Shown: positions 1 to 11,900, counted from the first letter of the stretch. The stretch is 64,000 nucleotides of DNA from Hydractinia symbiolongicarpus (GCF_029227915.1 NC_079875.1:10725001-10789000), one strand, 5' to 3'. The notes: generated by a model not told the origin, from the sequence alone. Translations and numbers: made by a program.

Positions 1-104
1 AATTTTGTTGGTAATTTGTAAACTGCTTGAAAGAGAAACTAGGAAGCGTAAAAGATTGATTTCATTGGTAATTACTGAATCGTGAATATTATTCTTATAA
101 ACGC

Positions 105-228
105 TATAAAAAGCGCTCTATGGAGTCAATTCCTTTACTAGGTGTTGGTCATTTAAGAAGCAATTTGTATATCTTGTGACAGAACTACCAATAGCGTGAA
201 GATTTGAAGTCTACACATTAGTATTAAG
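105..228 (+). promoter_or_regulatory. TATA box and putative non-coding leader exon of PLA2-like gene 1
   Basis: TATAAA lies at 105-110 within a GCTATAAAAAGC context. A short leader exon could run from about 135 to 228 and end at AAG|GTAACT. The exon with the start codon begins after TTTTTACAG at 501, which implies a 5'UTR intron. The second PLA2-like gene has a comparable layout, including a shared 'TTTAAGAAG' stretch after the TATA box. The transcription start is inferred. Confidence 0.4.
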
Positions 229-504
229 GTAACTGATGTAATAAACGAACAATCATTTTGATTTTTACTAGGTTGACTGATCTAAATTAAATCTGCATTT
301 TATTTTCTAAAGCGTTGCAAAGTTTAGGATAAATCGTGAGGGATTTGAAAGCACGACTTCTAGCTTGCAATACTTGGAAATCTAAAGTCCAGGTGTATAA
401 ATTTACTTAGTCAAAAACTCACATATGAACCGTTGTTCCTATAACTTCTCTTCAATATAGTTTTCTTGAGTAATTTTGAAATGCAACTTTTATTTTTACA
501 GAGG

Positions 505-1855
505 ATGAAGAAGCTAATATTAGTGTGTGTTTTACTCACACATTTGGTGTTAGCGTTTTCCTACAAATCTGATGATAAGAAAGTGTTGAGAGAATTGGCG
601 CATGATATAGCTGGAGAGGATCACGAAAATTCTGAAAGTTACCAAGAGGAAAAAGATCTTCCTGAGGAAAATTCCGATGAGATAGATGATGCTTTTGATG
701 ATGTTATCGAACAGGATGAACAGAAGGGGAAGTTGAAAAACGAACCGTTGCCTTTCGGAAGGCGACGAAGACGTTGGATTCGCAGACGACGTTCTTTCCG
801 TAGAAGACGTTCGTTTCTTAGAAGACGTTCGTTTCTCAGAAGACGTTCGTTTCTCAGAAGACGTTCGTTTCTTAGAAGACGTTCTTTTCTCAGAAGACGT
901 TCGTTTCTCAGAAGACGTTCGTTTCTCAGAAGACGTTCGTTCCTCAGAAGGCGTTCGTTTCTCAGGAGACGATTACTTCGCAGAAGAGGAAGCTGGTTGA
1001 CAAGAAGGAGACGTTGCTCCCATGCTTTAACAAGACGAAGAAGTAGGTCGTAAAAATATTTTGAATTATTTAACACACCTTAAAAACTGAGAAACTTCAA
1101 TCTTGTTCGTGTTATCAAAGTGTGAAAATTGTGGACTTTTTTTATTAATCGCGCACCTTTTTTGAACCTGTCTTAGAAATGCTTAAGTTTTGACCAATCC
1201 TAGTCACTGCGTTCAACCATTGTGACCATATCATGAGCAATTCGTTTAGGGTCCTTTCTGCAGACGTACAGTATCTTTATTAAAAGGTTTGTTTTTTGTT
1301 TGTTTTAGCGGCTAATTGCTACACGAAAAGTAACGGATGTGGTGGAAAGGGATCTAATGTGCCAATTCCTTACAAGAGTACATTTAGAGAGTCATGTAAT
1401 AAACATGATATTTGTTACTACTGCGTAAGTAGAAGTGGAATATTTATCTTCTTATACCAGTAATACACATAATGTATTATAGTTTTGAGTACATATAGCT
1501 ATTTTGATTCTTTATTTTCTTTCATTTTAAATCTTTATTTCAACATTATTTGACTGTTGACAATGTTTGGGGTAAAATTTTAATAGCAATCAATCTCTTT
1601 ATTTCTTAGGGACAAACGCAAGGCTGGAGCAGACGTTCTTGCGACAGTAGGATGTACAGCGACTTTAAAAAAGTATGTGGCTGTAAATATAAAGGCTTTA
1701 AAGCGTTTGGAAAAATACCTTGCAAAACGGCAGCATGGGGTATGTACAGAGCTGTTAGAGCATTTGGAAACAAATACTATCAAAAGCAAAGTCCAGCTTG
1801 GTGTAGAAATCCATGCGTTGTTGGAAGAGGAAGTCCAAATCTTCCATTGAAATAA
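505..1855 (+). CDS. Secreted conodipine-like phospholipase A2 with expanded Arg-rich repeat (gene 1)
   Basis: Three coding exons: 505-1042, 1309-1424 and 1610-1855 (phases 1 and 0), giving 299 residues. I start at MKKLIL because the upstream in-frame ATG at 481 lies inside the polypyrimidine tract of an acceptor (TTTTTACAG at 493-501). Order of parts: signal peptide (1 to about 19); acidic pro-region (about 21-80); PLPFG followed by RRRRR; Arg-rich segment (86-179) with nine RRRSFL units; PLA2 domain. The domain carries CNKHDICYYC with the catalytic-type His212-Asp213 pair, an NGCGGKG stretch, and GW...CD in exon 3, the pattern of conodipine-type PLA2s. There are twelve cysteines after the pro-region, enough for six disulphides. 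Such enzymes hydrolyse the sn-2 ester of phospholipids with calcium and occur in venoms, though activity here is untested. A basic, membrane-targeting or removable propeptide is an inference. Confidence 0.85.
790..969 (+). repeat. In-frame 18-bp coding minisatellite (10 units)
   Basis: Ten head-to-tail 18-bp units near the consensus CGTTCGTTTCTCAGAAGA, exactly 180 bp, encode one RSFRRR-type unit followed by nine RSFLRR-type units. Units differ by a few synonymous or near-synonymous changes (CTT/CTC, TTT/TCG). The paralogue at 7641 has no such repeat, so the expansion happened after the two genes diverged. Copy number may vary between individuals. Confidence 0.9.
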
Positions 1856-2910
1856 CTTTTGTGTGTTGCATTTTTGATGTGGAATAGTTTGTAGAAAGTT
1901 AATATGTTTGCATTTTATAACTTCTTAAAACGCACCATTTTATTTAACTTTTATAACTTGAGGATGAAGTTTCAGACTGGAATAGAGACAATATATGTCT
2001 TGGCTATTTATTTTTCACTACACATTTTATTCAAGGCTTCAACATGATCTAATGTGACCTTTAGTCCATTTAGAGGATTACATAATTTGCACGGCTAATG
2101 TTTACATTTTGCACGTGTTTTTTAAAGAATTTCAAATTCTGATAAGTGAAGTTAAAATTCTTTTTTCTGATTGTTAACAGTAGACCTATTGATCTAAACT
2201 TCAAATTCTTTTAAAGCTCATTATCATTAAATAAACAAATTAATGAGGTTATTCATCAAATAGTTTAAGGAATTTCGACCTTTATTTACAACATACCCCA
2301 ACCAAAGTCATCAGGGCAATTGTGATCTCCGTTATTAAGGTCAGAGTAATCAAGACCTTCGAAGGAAGTCATTGACTAATGACTCTTTAATTATACAGCT
2401 AGAGCAATGCAAGTTAAAGCAAATATTGTTTCGCTGTTGTGCGGACGGTGTCAAACATTAGTGAAATTACGTAAAAACAATGACTTAATACCACCAAGTT
2501 TCAAGACAATTCCAAATGGTGAAATTGAAAATATAATTCCTGATAATAGGCTAACAATCGCGATACAAAGCTCTCTCTTGCACGCATACTTTGATTTTCT
2601 AGTTTAATTCACGAGAAAAAGTTAATATCTTATCGTCCTGATAATTTTAGATAAACATATTTACTGGTTTGCGTTATTTTAATGTTTTTTGTAAGTCAGT
2701 GAAGCAGTTGAGTTAACAGCATGGTTATTTTGTGAATTGTTAATGTGCTGAAAAAAGGTATACTTTTCCATAGGGTGACTCTCCACGATTGAGAAAGTCT
2801 GCATATCCCGTTATCATAAATCGTTTTCTCAGAACTTTTTTTTAAATTTGATGTTAGTGTTCTAAATCATTTTAACTAACATCTTCAAAGCTATTATGTT
2901 TATTCTGTTT

Positions 2911-3032
2911 AATAATAGCTGTATTCCGTCTGTCTTTTTGTGCGCGAGAAACACGTCGTGTTGTGGAAACACGAAATGCCATACATAAAGGACGGGCGAC
3001 CCCGTGGATTTTTTCACGGGTCACCGACTAGT
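2911..3032. repeat. Dispersed repeat DR1, copy 1
   Basis: Begins AATAATAGC, continues with TCCGTCTGTCTTT and GGACGGGCGACCCCGTGG, and ends CACCGACTAGT. Related copies lie at 8034-8134, 8141-8252 and 62421-62523. The shared start and the ACTAGT end suggest a short interspersed element. The class is not recognised. Confidence 0.65.
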
Positions 3033-3120
3033 GATTTCAAAAGAGCAGATCTTTTAATAGCGCAATTTCCACCTCAATAAGCTATATTTCCCATTAGCAA
3101 AATAATTCATTGTTCTAGTT

Positions 3121-3521
3121 CAGGGGCGGCGCCAATAGAGGGCTGGGGATGCTTTAACCCCCCCCCCCCCTTCCTCGCCCCATTTTTTTGCTAAGTAATA
3201 ATTTTTTTAATTTCTGCCAATAAGTGTCTCTTTCACTGCGTAAAAATTGATGTTATCCATGCAGAAAACCTGCAGGCTATCTCACTGAATAATGCAATTT
3301 TTTAGTCTGAGGTTCAAGGTACAGCCGTTTTACGTGTTTTAGGACTCTAAAAATGCGTTTGTTTGCTGGAGCTTTGACCCTAGACCCTACCAGGTGGCTT
3401 GCAGCGCACTCTGGACCTCAACTGTTTCGTCAACTTACTTCACCACTAGATTGTCATTCAAATCTTAAAATTTCACACTATGCCTAAGCCCCCTCACTTT
3501 GGAAATTGTGGCGTTGCTCTG
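3121..3521. mobile_element. Possible hAT-like MITE (degenerate)
   Basis: Left end CAGGGGCGGCGCCA; right end TGGCGTTGCTCTG, an imperfect inverse of the left. The CAGGGGCGG start is typical of hAT termini. The flanks (TTCTAGTT and TAGTTCTT) resemble each other only with an offset, so a clean 8-bp target duplication is not shown. A poly-C run lies inside. Confidence 0.25.
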
Positions 3522-4307
3522 TAGTTCTTTTTGGAATCACCTCTCCCTAAATTTTTCTCGATGTACCGCAGCTTTTTAATTTTTAAAAGATGTGATATAC
3601 TAAACGCTTGCTTAAAGCTAGATTTATACAGTAAAGAAGCAAATATCAAAATAGACATGATCGGAGGCTGGAGTTAAAAATTTGAATATCACATATGTCG
3701 TAAACAAAAAACGAGGGAGGTGGAGAGGTCAAAATCAATTATAAAGCGTCTTTAATGAACAAACAGACTTTAATTAGGAATGGGTATTGCAACGTAATAT
3801 AACTTGAAATATATATACGATAAGAAGTTTAAGAAATAAATTCTGAGCAAGCTATTTATAAATGTAAAGCATCTTTTAAGCTGCTTTGAAAAGTTGCCTG
3901 TGGATAAAGGTTATGTTAAATATAAATAAAACCTGCTTGTGAGTGAGGTTATAATTTCTGAGTTTATATTTGACTTATTAGATCTGGTTTGTCTTGTGGT
4001 TTACTCGCGCATGTCTGCCATTTTGTTATTTTTTCAGGGGAATGGATAAAGAGCATTGCTTATTATAAAACATTCCCTAGAAAGAACGGTCATATTTTGC
4101 TTTGCCCATAAGTACCGCAAATTACCTTTAAAAGTTGGTTTCCGTCTCGCGTTAGATCACGTTAACTCTTTTGCGCTATTTTCTCACCTCAAAGTTAATT
4201 ATATTGAGTACTTTGGGAGATGACGTACGGCGTATTACTGATTTTTTTCAATGCTTTGCTGGGGAGTATTTGCTTTAGTTCTCTCATTGTGCGGAAAAAT
4301 GTCCCCG

Positions 4308-4347
4308 TTATTATTAATTAAAGTCCCCCGACTTTAATTAATAATAA
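4308..4347. repeat. Perfect 18-bp inverted repeat with CCCC loop
   Basis: TTATTATTAATTAAAGTC and its exact reverse complement are separated by CCCC. It could be the terminus of a foldback element or a chance AT-rich palindrome. No gene is adjacent. Confidence 0.8.
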
Positions 4348-6086
4348 TTCGACCCGCTGTCGAAACGGCGTAGTATCATTTTTCATAAAAACTTTATCAC
4401 AGCTTCGGTTAACACAAAAATACTGGAAACAGCCTGCTGTTAGCCCTCCCCAGTTCGAAATCTTACTTAGCAATTTTATTTTCCGGAATAGGTTTTTATA
4501 ACAGCAATAAAAGGTGTACCTACCTAATTGCATTTGGCATAATAATTATTAAGGATTTTGTTGCAGCCAAACTGCATTTGGCTACCCTCACATCCAAGAG
4601 TCAGAGGTACTAAGAGCTGGCTAGATAGCCACAACCCAAAATACAAATTAATAATAATACACCGAACTGATTGAAAAACTACTAAAGAACAGAATTAAAT
4701 ATATGTAGCTATAGCTAGCTAGCTGCTTTGAAATCTACGTTTGTAGCTGCTCAAAATCTTAAAATTGATTAGTTTAAGAATTATAAGTGGCTAGAAAACG
4801 TGATGAAATACTCATCTTAACATGTGAAAACACACAAAAAATAAATAATGCTACTGACACAAAGTATTCAGAGAAGAATAGGATCAAAAGGAGACCTACA
4901 AAACATTATCACTTCCAAATCAAAACTGATTGGTCTATTACGCGTGATCGGTCAAGACAAAGCCGACAAAACACGGGGTCGGCTGCATGGCCGTGATAAT
5001 ATTCCGTATGTCTCGCTACTAGCGATGTCATGTTGCGCAAAGACAGACAGAATATGGTTATTACTATAAAGATTTTTTTTTAATTAATTAATTAGGAAAA
5101 GACGTAAGAAAAATATGAAATTAGAAAAATGAGTTCAAGTTTGTAAACACTGCTTTTATGAAACCTAAACTGTTTAAACTCCTTGTAAGCAAATACAAAT
5201 CTAGCTACAATAAATTTAAGATCTTAAAAAAAAGATAAGAAACGACCGCTGTAGCTTGGTGAAACTGGCAAACCAGCTGAACATAAAATAGTGACGCAAA
5301 ATAATTTGTAAAATTTGTAAAAATAAAAGGTATTTGTACCTTTTATACCGTTCAACAGGGCAGTTCTGTTATCAGCACTCAAAAAACTAATAATTTACGT
5401 ACCGTTACACTAAACTGGTACCCTTCCAAGCGTTACTAGTGGCGGTAGTAAAAACGGTGACAATAAAAACTCCCATTTTAAATTTCTATGGCTAAAGCCG
5501 TAGAACAATTAACGCTGTTTTAATTCAACATCGATGAGGACATTACATTATGGATTTTCACGAGGTTTAAAAGGAGAAGATCAAAAGGAAAAAACAAAAC
5601 GGTCGAGATTTTAGAACCGTAATTTCTTGTAAAACGAGAGCAATATGGAGAAAATAACCATCTTCTAGAAGAATTATTATATAATCTTTTAAATATAAAA
5701 CTTTTCTTTGCCCGCCGTTGTGACAAAACTGTTTGTAGAAATGGCTTTTGCACACATAAGATGCTCAACTTTTTATTTATACAAAAGTGTTTTCGCGCTA
5801 ATTGACCTTAAAAAATCAAAATAATTTGATATTTAACCGCCCGCTTATCGGAGTTAAAACAGGTGCGCTAATTAGTCATCGACGTTTCGATTAGGCGTTA
5901 AAAAAATTAACTTCAATTAGCTCATCTGCTTAACGCAAATTAACGCTAGATGGAAACCAAGCTTATGAGAGTGGGGTAGATTTAACTAACTGTTTGATGG
6001 CTTCTATTGATTCGTTCAAAAACAATGTTAGTTAAATGCTCTTTATGTTATTTCCAAATTTTATAGTATATTTCGCGAAAATTTTT

Positions 6087-6122
6087 ACGGTAACTTTATA
6101 TTTTGTAATATAAAGTTACCGT
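6087..6122. repeat. Perfect 16-bp inverted repeat with TTGT loop
   Basis: ACGGTAACTTTATATT and its exact complement flank a 4-nt loop. No flanking gene explains it. The role is unknown. Confidence 0.8.
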
Positions 6123-7476
6123 GAAATTATAATTTTTGTTCTTGTTATTAGTTTGCTAGTTCTAGATTTTGTCTTCACTTTATATTCAAAAAACTCATCT
6201 GTAATCTTTACCAAAAATGATCTGATTCCAAGTGAGTTATAACTTTTTTTTGGCCAAAAAACCTGTTCCTTAGTACCTCTTAGTCAAAATGAAGCAACAG
6301 CGATATTTCGTTTAATTTAACAAATAGTTCGTCCAAAAACCATGTTTGTTATAACAGGGCTCTGCATTTTGCACAGATTGCGCACTTAAGAGTGACCGAA
6401 CAGGTTTTCTTGTCTAAACTTTCCTTTAATCCAAGCATGAATACTAATCATTAAGGATGAGGAAGTACCAAAAAAATGGTACATATATTACAAAAAAAGA
6501 CATCAACAAAAAATTAAACGTTATGAACAAAACTAACTGCAGTCTAATTGCTACTCATTGATTTGTAAGAGTGCAGATTATGAATTTTGTTCATATCCAG
6601 GGTGATTTTTTACCCAGACTACGCGAGGCGTTCTTACAAAAAATAGTTCTATTTTGTGTTCCATTTTCAAGTCAAATCGTTACAAAACAAACACTATTTC
6701 ATACCACGAAAAAATTGCCCGCCTAAAGTCCGCTAACTGCCAGCAGCATGTGAGTACTATTTCAGAGTGCATCTTTTAGAATTTGAGTAGAATGATATCG
6801 ATAAATTTGATTGGCTTATGGAATTTCTCCAGTCAGTGTAGACCCATCAATCAAACGAAACTTTCTTCTGTTCCAGTGAAATAATTCATCTAATGGAGGT
6901 TAACACATCACTAATCATATGTATTTCATTTATCACTCCCATTTACATGTCATGTTATTATTAGAAGGTTGATGTTCTCATGTTTTCGTCTTAACATCTT
7001 TACAGCTTGTGGCAACAAGTTGACGGTGTGTTTGTTAATGCAGAAAGACTAGCACTGAAATCCACGTTACTGTGGAAAGTTTATTATTTCTTGAACATGA
7101 TAGTTTAGTAGGTGACGTTTCGGGAGATCCTTCTCCCATCATCCCATCACTGAAATCCACCATCATCATTTCTTATAAACAGATATAAAGAAGACAGCCT
7201 TGAAAATTCTTGTTATTATGATTAGTCTTTACAGATCCTGCAACCATAAGTAAATCAGCTGACAAAGTGGTCTGCAAATAAACACGGCTTAAAATTTTAG
7301 AAACTGAAACCTTACTCCTATATCTTAAACTATCATTTAATCTCCATAGCAGCGTACTAAATCAATAATATGACACTGTCTGAAAGGAAAGTAGGACAAT
7401 ACAAAGAGGTTGATAAGGAAGTCTCGTTGGTGAGAATGTAAAACTAATGAGGCATACGAAGTATTTAGGTGAAGCT

Positions 7477-7561
7477 TATAAAGACTGTCTCATGTAAATG
7501 GTTTTTAAGAAGAATTTGGCACTGGAGAAGCAATCGATTCAACATTCTGAGTAAAAGAATG
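7477..7561 (+). promoter_or_regulatory. TATA box and putative leader exon of PLA2-like gene 2
   Basis: TATAAA at 7477-7482 (CTTATAAAGAC). A non-coding exon would run from about 7505 to 7561, with donor G|GTAAGG at 7562. The coding exon begins after TTTTTAG at 7637. Same architecture as gene 1. Confidence 0.4.
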
Positions 7562-7640
7562 GTAAGGAACAAACAAAAATTGATCAAATTTCTTTACGAG
7601 GTAAATTAGTTGTATATCTTGTTTTTTTGTTTTTTAGATA

Positions 7641-10206
7641 ATGAAGAAGTTGATATTTCTGTTTGCTATACTAGCACATTTGGAGTTAGCGTTTTCTTAC
7701 AAAACAAAGAACAAAGCAATGTTAAAAAAACTGGCGCATGAAATAGCCGGCAACGATGCTGAATCTTTTGCAACTAACCAAGATGCAAAAGATTTCACAG
7801 AGAACGAATTTAACGAAATAGATGATATTTCTGTTGATGTTCCGGAAGATAAACAAGAGATCGAAATTATGAATGAGGAGATAAAGAATGAACCATTATT
7901 TTTTGGAAGACGAAGACGGAGACGATCGTCCCGGAGAAGAAGAAGTTGGTGGACAAGAAGGAGACGTTGCTCTCATGCTTTAACAAGACGAAGAAGTAAG
8001 TGACCAAATTTATATGGATAACATCTCCAAAACAACAGCCATCGTCTGTCTGTGTGTCTGCCTGTTACGTAAACACAAAATGCGATATCTAAAGAGTAGG
8101 CGAGCCCGTGAATTTCCCCCGTGTTGTGACTAGTATCTTTAATAATAGCCGCATTCCGTCTTTCTGTTTGTGCGCGAGAAAAAAGTCGTCTTACGGAAAC
8201 ACGAACTGTGATATATAAAGGACTGGATTAATTCACAAGCTACTGACTAGTTCTACATAATAATACAGTACTTCCGTGTGTTTGTCTGTTTGTGACTTTT
8301 GCAAGAAGAATTTAATATGTCTTATTTTTTTATCTGAAAGATTAGCTTTTCCTTGACGTCAGAACATCACTTAGACGTCGGTAACTTAATTGTCATTAGT
8401 TATACTGGTACAATGCGGCATTAATTTTGAGGCCAAATAACTTGGAATTGGCTGGAAATAACGTCTTCTTTCGTGTAAGCAACAATATGTTTTCCAAGAC
8501 TAAAATTAGGTACATTTCTAAAAGCTGCATCAACAAACTCTTTATAGAAATAATATATCATTAAAAAGGAATTTAAACCTCAATGTTTTCTTAATCATTC
8601 ACCAAAAGCACATGGTCTTATACATTAACTGCGTTTATGTTCCAAGCATATACATTAAGCAAAAATAACATCAAGCTATACATTAACTTCGTCTAGTCAT
8701 AAAAGATTCATTAAATATTCATTTTGCAATAACGAGTAGGAACAAAAATGCGAGAGTGGGCGTTGTGAATTTAAATTTGTATAATATTGGTGTTAATTGG
8801 TTAAGAGTAGGTTTTATTTTTGTTAAAAAGTAACCGTATTTGTGTTGCTTTTTTTACACTCCGTCGCTTTTGATTTTTTATCCTACGTTAGACCATTCTT
8901 AGGATGGGCTAACAGCCACTGAGTGCTCTTTCTCATTTCCAATTCCACGTATTTTCTTCGACCCTGGTAATACACTTAAATTTAATTTTTTTATTGCAAA
9001 AAATCAGGTGAACATATCAACATACTTTGCGATAGGCCTGAAGGTATAGAATATCCAAGTAATGAACGATTAAGGTGGATTAAGGAGGGCATTGTATTTT
9101 CTTAAAAAGTTGGATTAAGGAGGACATAGTATTTTCTTAAAAAGGTTCACCTAGTAGCCAAACTAATTATGTCCTCTTTCCTTATTTAGCTGGAAGGTGT
9201 CACAAGGATAAGACTAATGGCTGTGGCGGAAAAGGATCGAAACTTCGTTTTCCGTACCAAAAAACTTTTAAAGAATCTTGTAACAAACATGACATATGTT
9301 ATTATTGCGTAAGTAAAGCAGACTTTATGTAAACACCTTCTCCCCTGCCATCAGTACCTAATGTGAACTTACAGTTATATCATTAGAAAGCCTATAATTC
9401 ATAGAATATTTAATTTGAAGAAATTTTATTAAAATTTTAAGCAGGGAAAAAATGAAAGAATAGCAAGCAATATTTTTTTCTTTCTCTTTAAAAAAAATTT
9501 AACTTCCTACGAAGTTTAAATCAAGATACATTAAAAAGGAATTTTACTTCTTATACACCCTTCCTTTTTACGTTTAAGCTACAAGCCTTTATATAAATTT
9601 TAATGTTCTGGAAAACTAAGATCTTTTATTGGGATGAGTTTTAAATACCTGTACCTTTTAAGCTGAAGAGTTAGGAACTCGAAAAAGTACTCCATTTATT
9701 TTAAAGTCTTCCCCAGTTCATTATCCTATGACAAAAATAAAACTATCCGATAGAAAATCTATCTGGCTTTTAGAAAATAAATACTTTTAAATACTTACAT
9801 TTCGCAGTTTTGCAAATATAGAAAGTATTTTTAACACGGGTATTAGACGTCTTAGGTATTACTTTCCTGCAAACTTTCATCATTAAGTCACACAAAATTA
9901 GCTTGGTAAGTAGCAAAATCTTCATAAGACATATAGCACCATATTTCCTTATTTGATTAGGGACAAGCACGAGGTTGGACGAGAAGTTCATGTGATAAAA
10001 GCATGTACAACGGCTTTAAAAAAATATGTAGTTGCAAATACAAAGACTGGAAAGCGGCTGGAAAAATACCCTGTAACGCCGCTGCATGGGTCATGTACAA
10101 AGCGGTGAGAATATTCGGAAGCAAGTACTATCAAAAGAAAAGTCCTTCTTGGTGTCACGATTCATGCGTTGTTGGCACAGGAAGTCCAAAGCTTCCACTA
10201 AAATGA
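7641..10206 (+). CDS. Secreted conodipine-like phospholipase A2 (gene 2)
   Basis: Coding exons 7641-7995, 9190-9308 and 9961-10206, same phases as gene 1, encode 239 residues. Signal peptide MKKLIFLFAILAHLELAFS; acidic pro-region to about residue 83; PLFFG followed by RRRRR; a short Arg-rich stretch with SWW (about 90-117); then the PLA2 domain. The catalytic-type His152-Asp153 sits in CNKHDICYYC; NGCGGKG precedes it and GW...CD follows. All twelve cysteines of gene 1 are conserved. Compared with gene 1 it lacks the RRRSFL repeat, so it may show the ancestral precursor form. AATAAA at 10261-10266 is a likely polyadenylation signal. Both copies keep open frames and splice sites, so both look functional. 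The substrate and site of expression cannot be read from the sequence. Confidence 0.85.
8034..8252. repeat. Dispersed repeat DR1, two tandem copies in intron 1 of PLA2-like gene 2
   Basis: Two degenerate copies (8034-8134 and 8141-8252) follow one another. Each has a GTCTGTCTGT/TTTGTG start and a GACTAGT end. They sit in the large first intron of gene 2, which gene 1 lacks. Confidence 0.6.
9074..9146. repeat. Short direct repeat in intron 1 of PLA2-like gene 2
   Basis: GGATTAAGGAGG followed by an RCATWGTATTTTCTTAAAAAG stretch occurs twice, at about 9074 and 9111. It looks like a local duplication. Confidence 0.6.
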
Positions 10207-10379
10207 TTTATAGTTTTATTTTCTGTGTAAAACCTTTTGTGAAAGTATGTATTTGGTTTAAATAAATTTGCCAAAGCACTGATGGTACACTGATGATGAT
10301 GCTTCTACTGATTTTTACTCATCACATAAATCTATTGAAGAAGAACTACTTTGCTCATCACTAACATACTGCCAAGCAG

Positions 10380-10450
10380 TGAGCGGGATTTGATCCGCGG
10401 TCCCCAGAACTGGGAGCCGCAGACGAACTCACTACACTACATGCGGCAAT
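10380..10450 (-). repeat. tRNA-derived SINE-like relic 1
   Basis: The reverse complement has an A-box-like TAGTGTAGTGAG and a B-box-like GGATCAAATCCCGC about 40 nt apart, as in tRNA-derived promoters. The ends do not close into a proper acceptor stem, so a functional tRNA is unlikely. Confidence 0.4.
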
Positions 10451-10459
10451 ATGTTAGCG

Positions 10460-11260
10460 ATGAACTCAGATAGTCTATCCGGATAGTGTGTATACATATA
10501 GGTAAATATTTATCATAGCACATCCGTATTTCATTTTCAACAGCTGATTATAGGCGCAGGCGGAAAAAAATTATGTTTTTTTCTGGTAACAAACATACAC
10601 AAAAACTGAAGACTTTGGCCCAGCACACACGCAATTAGTTCAAATGCCGATTATACTCGCCACCAAAACCTACGGGAAATAAAAATTTCTCCTAAAACAA
10701 AGTGAAGTCAAATGAAACTATTATAGAAAACGCTATTTGCTCGACGTTGTATAAGCGCTTTTCCGAAATATTTTTTTTTTACAAATAATGCAATAGCTCT
10801 TCTTGTGTTGTCAATATTGCTTAACTTTTTAATAACCTCTAACGTTTTATTAGAAATAGACCGGTAAATTAACTTTTAAAAATTTTAATTTTTCAGCTTC
10901 AAAGAATATAAAGTAATTAAATGAAAATCACTGTGTCATACTTCTAAGATTCTAAAAACGGGGTCTTATTTAATATGGGGGCTGAGGGTTAGAAATACTC
11001 ATAAACCCAATGAACAAGGTATTCTAATAAGAATAGGAAAACAATGGAAAATTTAATAAGCGTTAAAGAACCTAGACATATTTTTTCACAGAACAGTCGT
11101 TCAAACAAATAAATGCTAAAATTAGAAAAAATTGTAAAAAAGTTAGTTTTTCCTCGTTATTTGTAGTAATGTGAGTTTACAGTCTTGACTTTGTAATAAA
11201 TATTTAGTTGTTTAAAAAATTTTTATTCTCAATTAAGACAAGTTACGCATTAGTCAATTG
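10460..11260. other. Non-coding spacer
   Basis: AT-rich sequence with no exon, repeat or promoter that I can support. Confidence 0.5.
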
Positions 11261-11900
11261 ATCTCAATTGGACTTTCACTCCTCCAAGACGCATCTTTAT
11301 CCTATTCAACACTTTGTTGTAATTTGATCATTTTCCAACATTTATTTCAAGTTTCTTGCCTCATCTACACCTGTGGGTAATCCACAATCTAATCTTCTTT
11401 CGATTATTTCAATTCGCTTGTGGAGAAGCTTTAGCAACATCTGGATTTGATCGAAATGCTGGCATACAACGATCATTTTGAGCTGTGCATTAAATTCGTT
11501 CAACGGTGAAAAAAAACAAACACTGTAGAGTGAGTCCCAGCTCAGATAATTATCATCGAAGGAAAACACCCAAGAAGGGCGCATATTTAACAATTTCACC
11601 AAACAACTTTAAAACAACACAGTATTTCTTTAGCAAGAGAAATATAATAATTAACTACCGAAACAATAAAAAAAGAAAGAAAAAAAAAAGAAGTAGCAAA
11701 ACCAAAACTAAGCCAAAATAAAAGAAGACAAATTTTTTATGGCATCAAAGGCAAAGTTAAAAATATTGTAAATGTACTTACATGGGACGATTTGTAAACA
11801 AATATTAATATTCTCGTTTGCAAGTGCAACTAACGGTGTAATGATCGCATCTTGGGGTCCCGGTAATACATCTGGAATGTCTGTGCAATTGAGGACTTTC
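11260..11900 (-). pseudogene. Diverged pseudogene of the array family (copy 0)
   Basis: Exon-2 homology at 11782 to about 11900 keeps LNCTDIP and LALANENI and ends at a normal GTAAGT donor. Exon-3 homology at about 11260-11500 keeps the RLDCGL core. The exon-3 acceptor AG is gone, a TAA replaces the codon after ARNLK, and the remaining homology (VLxxxKMRL) continues only after a frameshift. The signal-peptide exon was not found. It is therefore decayed. It carries a cysteine (VVCQ) where the nine array genes have tyrosine (GVYQ), so the older form may have had four cysteines rather than three. It lies about 5 kb beyond the array, in the same orientation. Confidence 0.8.

Larger units (their letters stand above)
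1856..7476. other. Non-coding spacer between the two PLA2-like genes
   Basis: No convincing exon seen. It holds a dispersed ~125-bp repeat (2911-3032), a probable inverted relic of it (about 4925-5066), a poly-C run (about 3160-3172), a possible hAT-like MITE (3121-3521), and two perfect hairpins (4308-4347, 6087-6122). The open frame at 2407-2607 has no recognisable domain or partner exon. Confidence 0.6.

Noticed and set aside
639-1076. 145-codon minus-strand open frame with repeated LLRNER units
   Set aside because: It is the antisense of the arginine repeat of PLA2-like gene 1; the 18-bp unit is open in several frames.
2407-2607. 66-codon plus-strand frame starting MQVKANIVSLLCGRCQ
   Set aside because: No signal peptide, family or neighbouring exon; no splice context that I trust.
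10380-10450. Possible functional tRNA gene
   Set aside because: Internal promoter boxes are visible but the acceptor ends do not pair, so a SINE-like relic is more likely.
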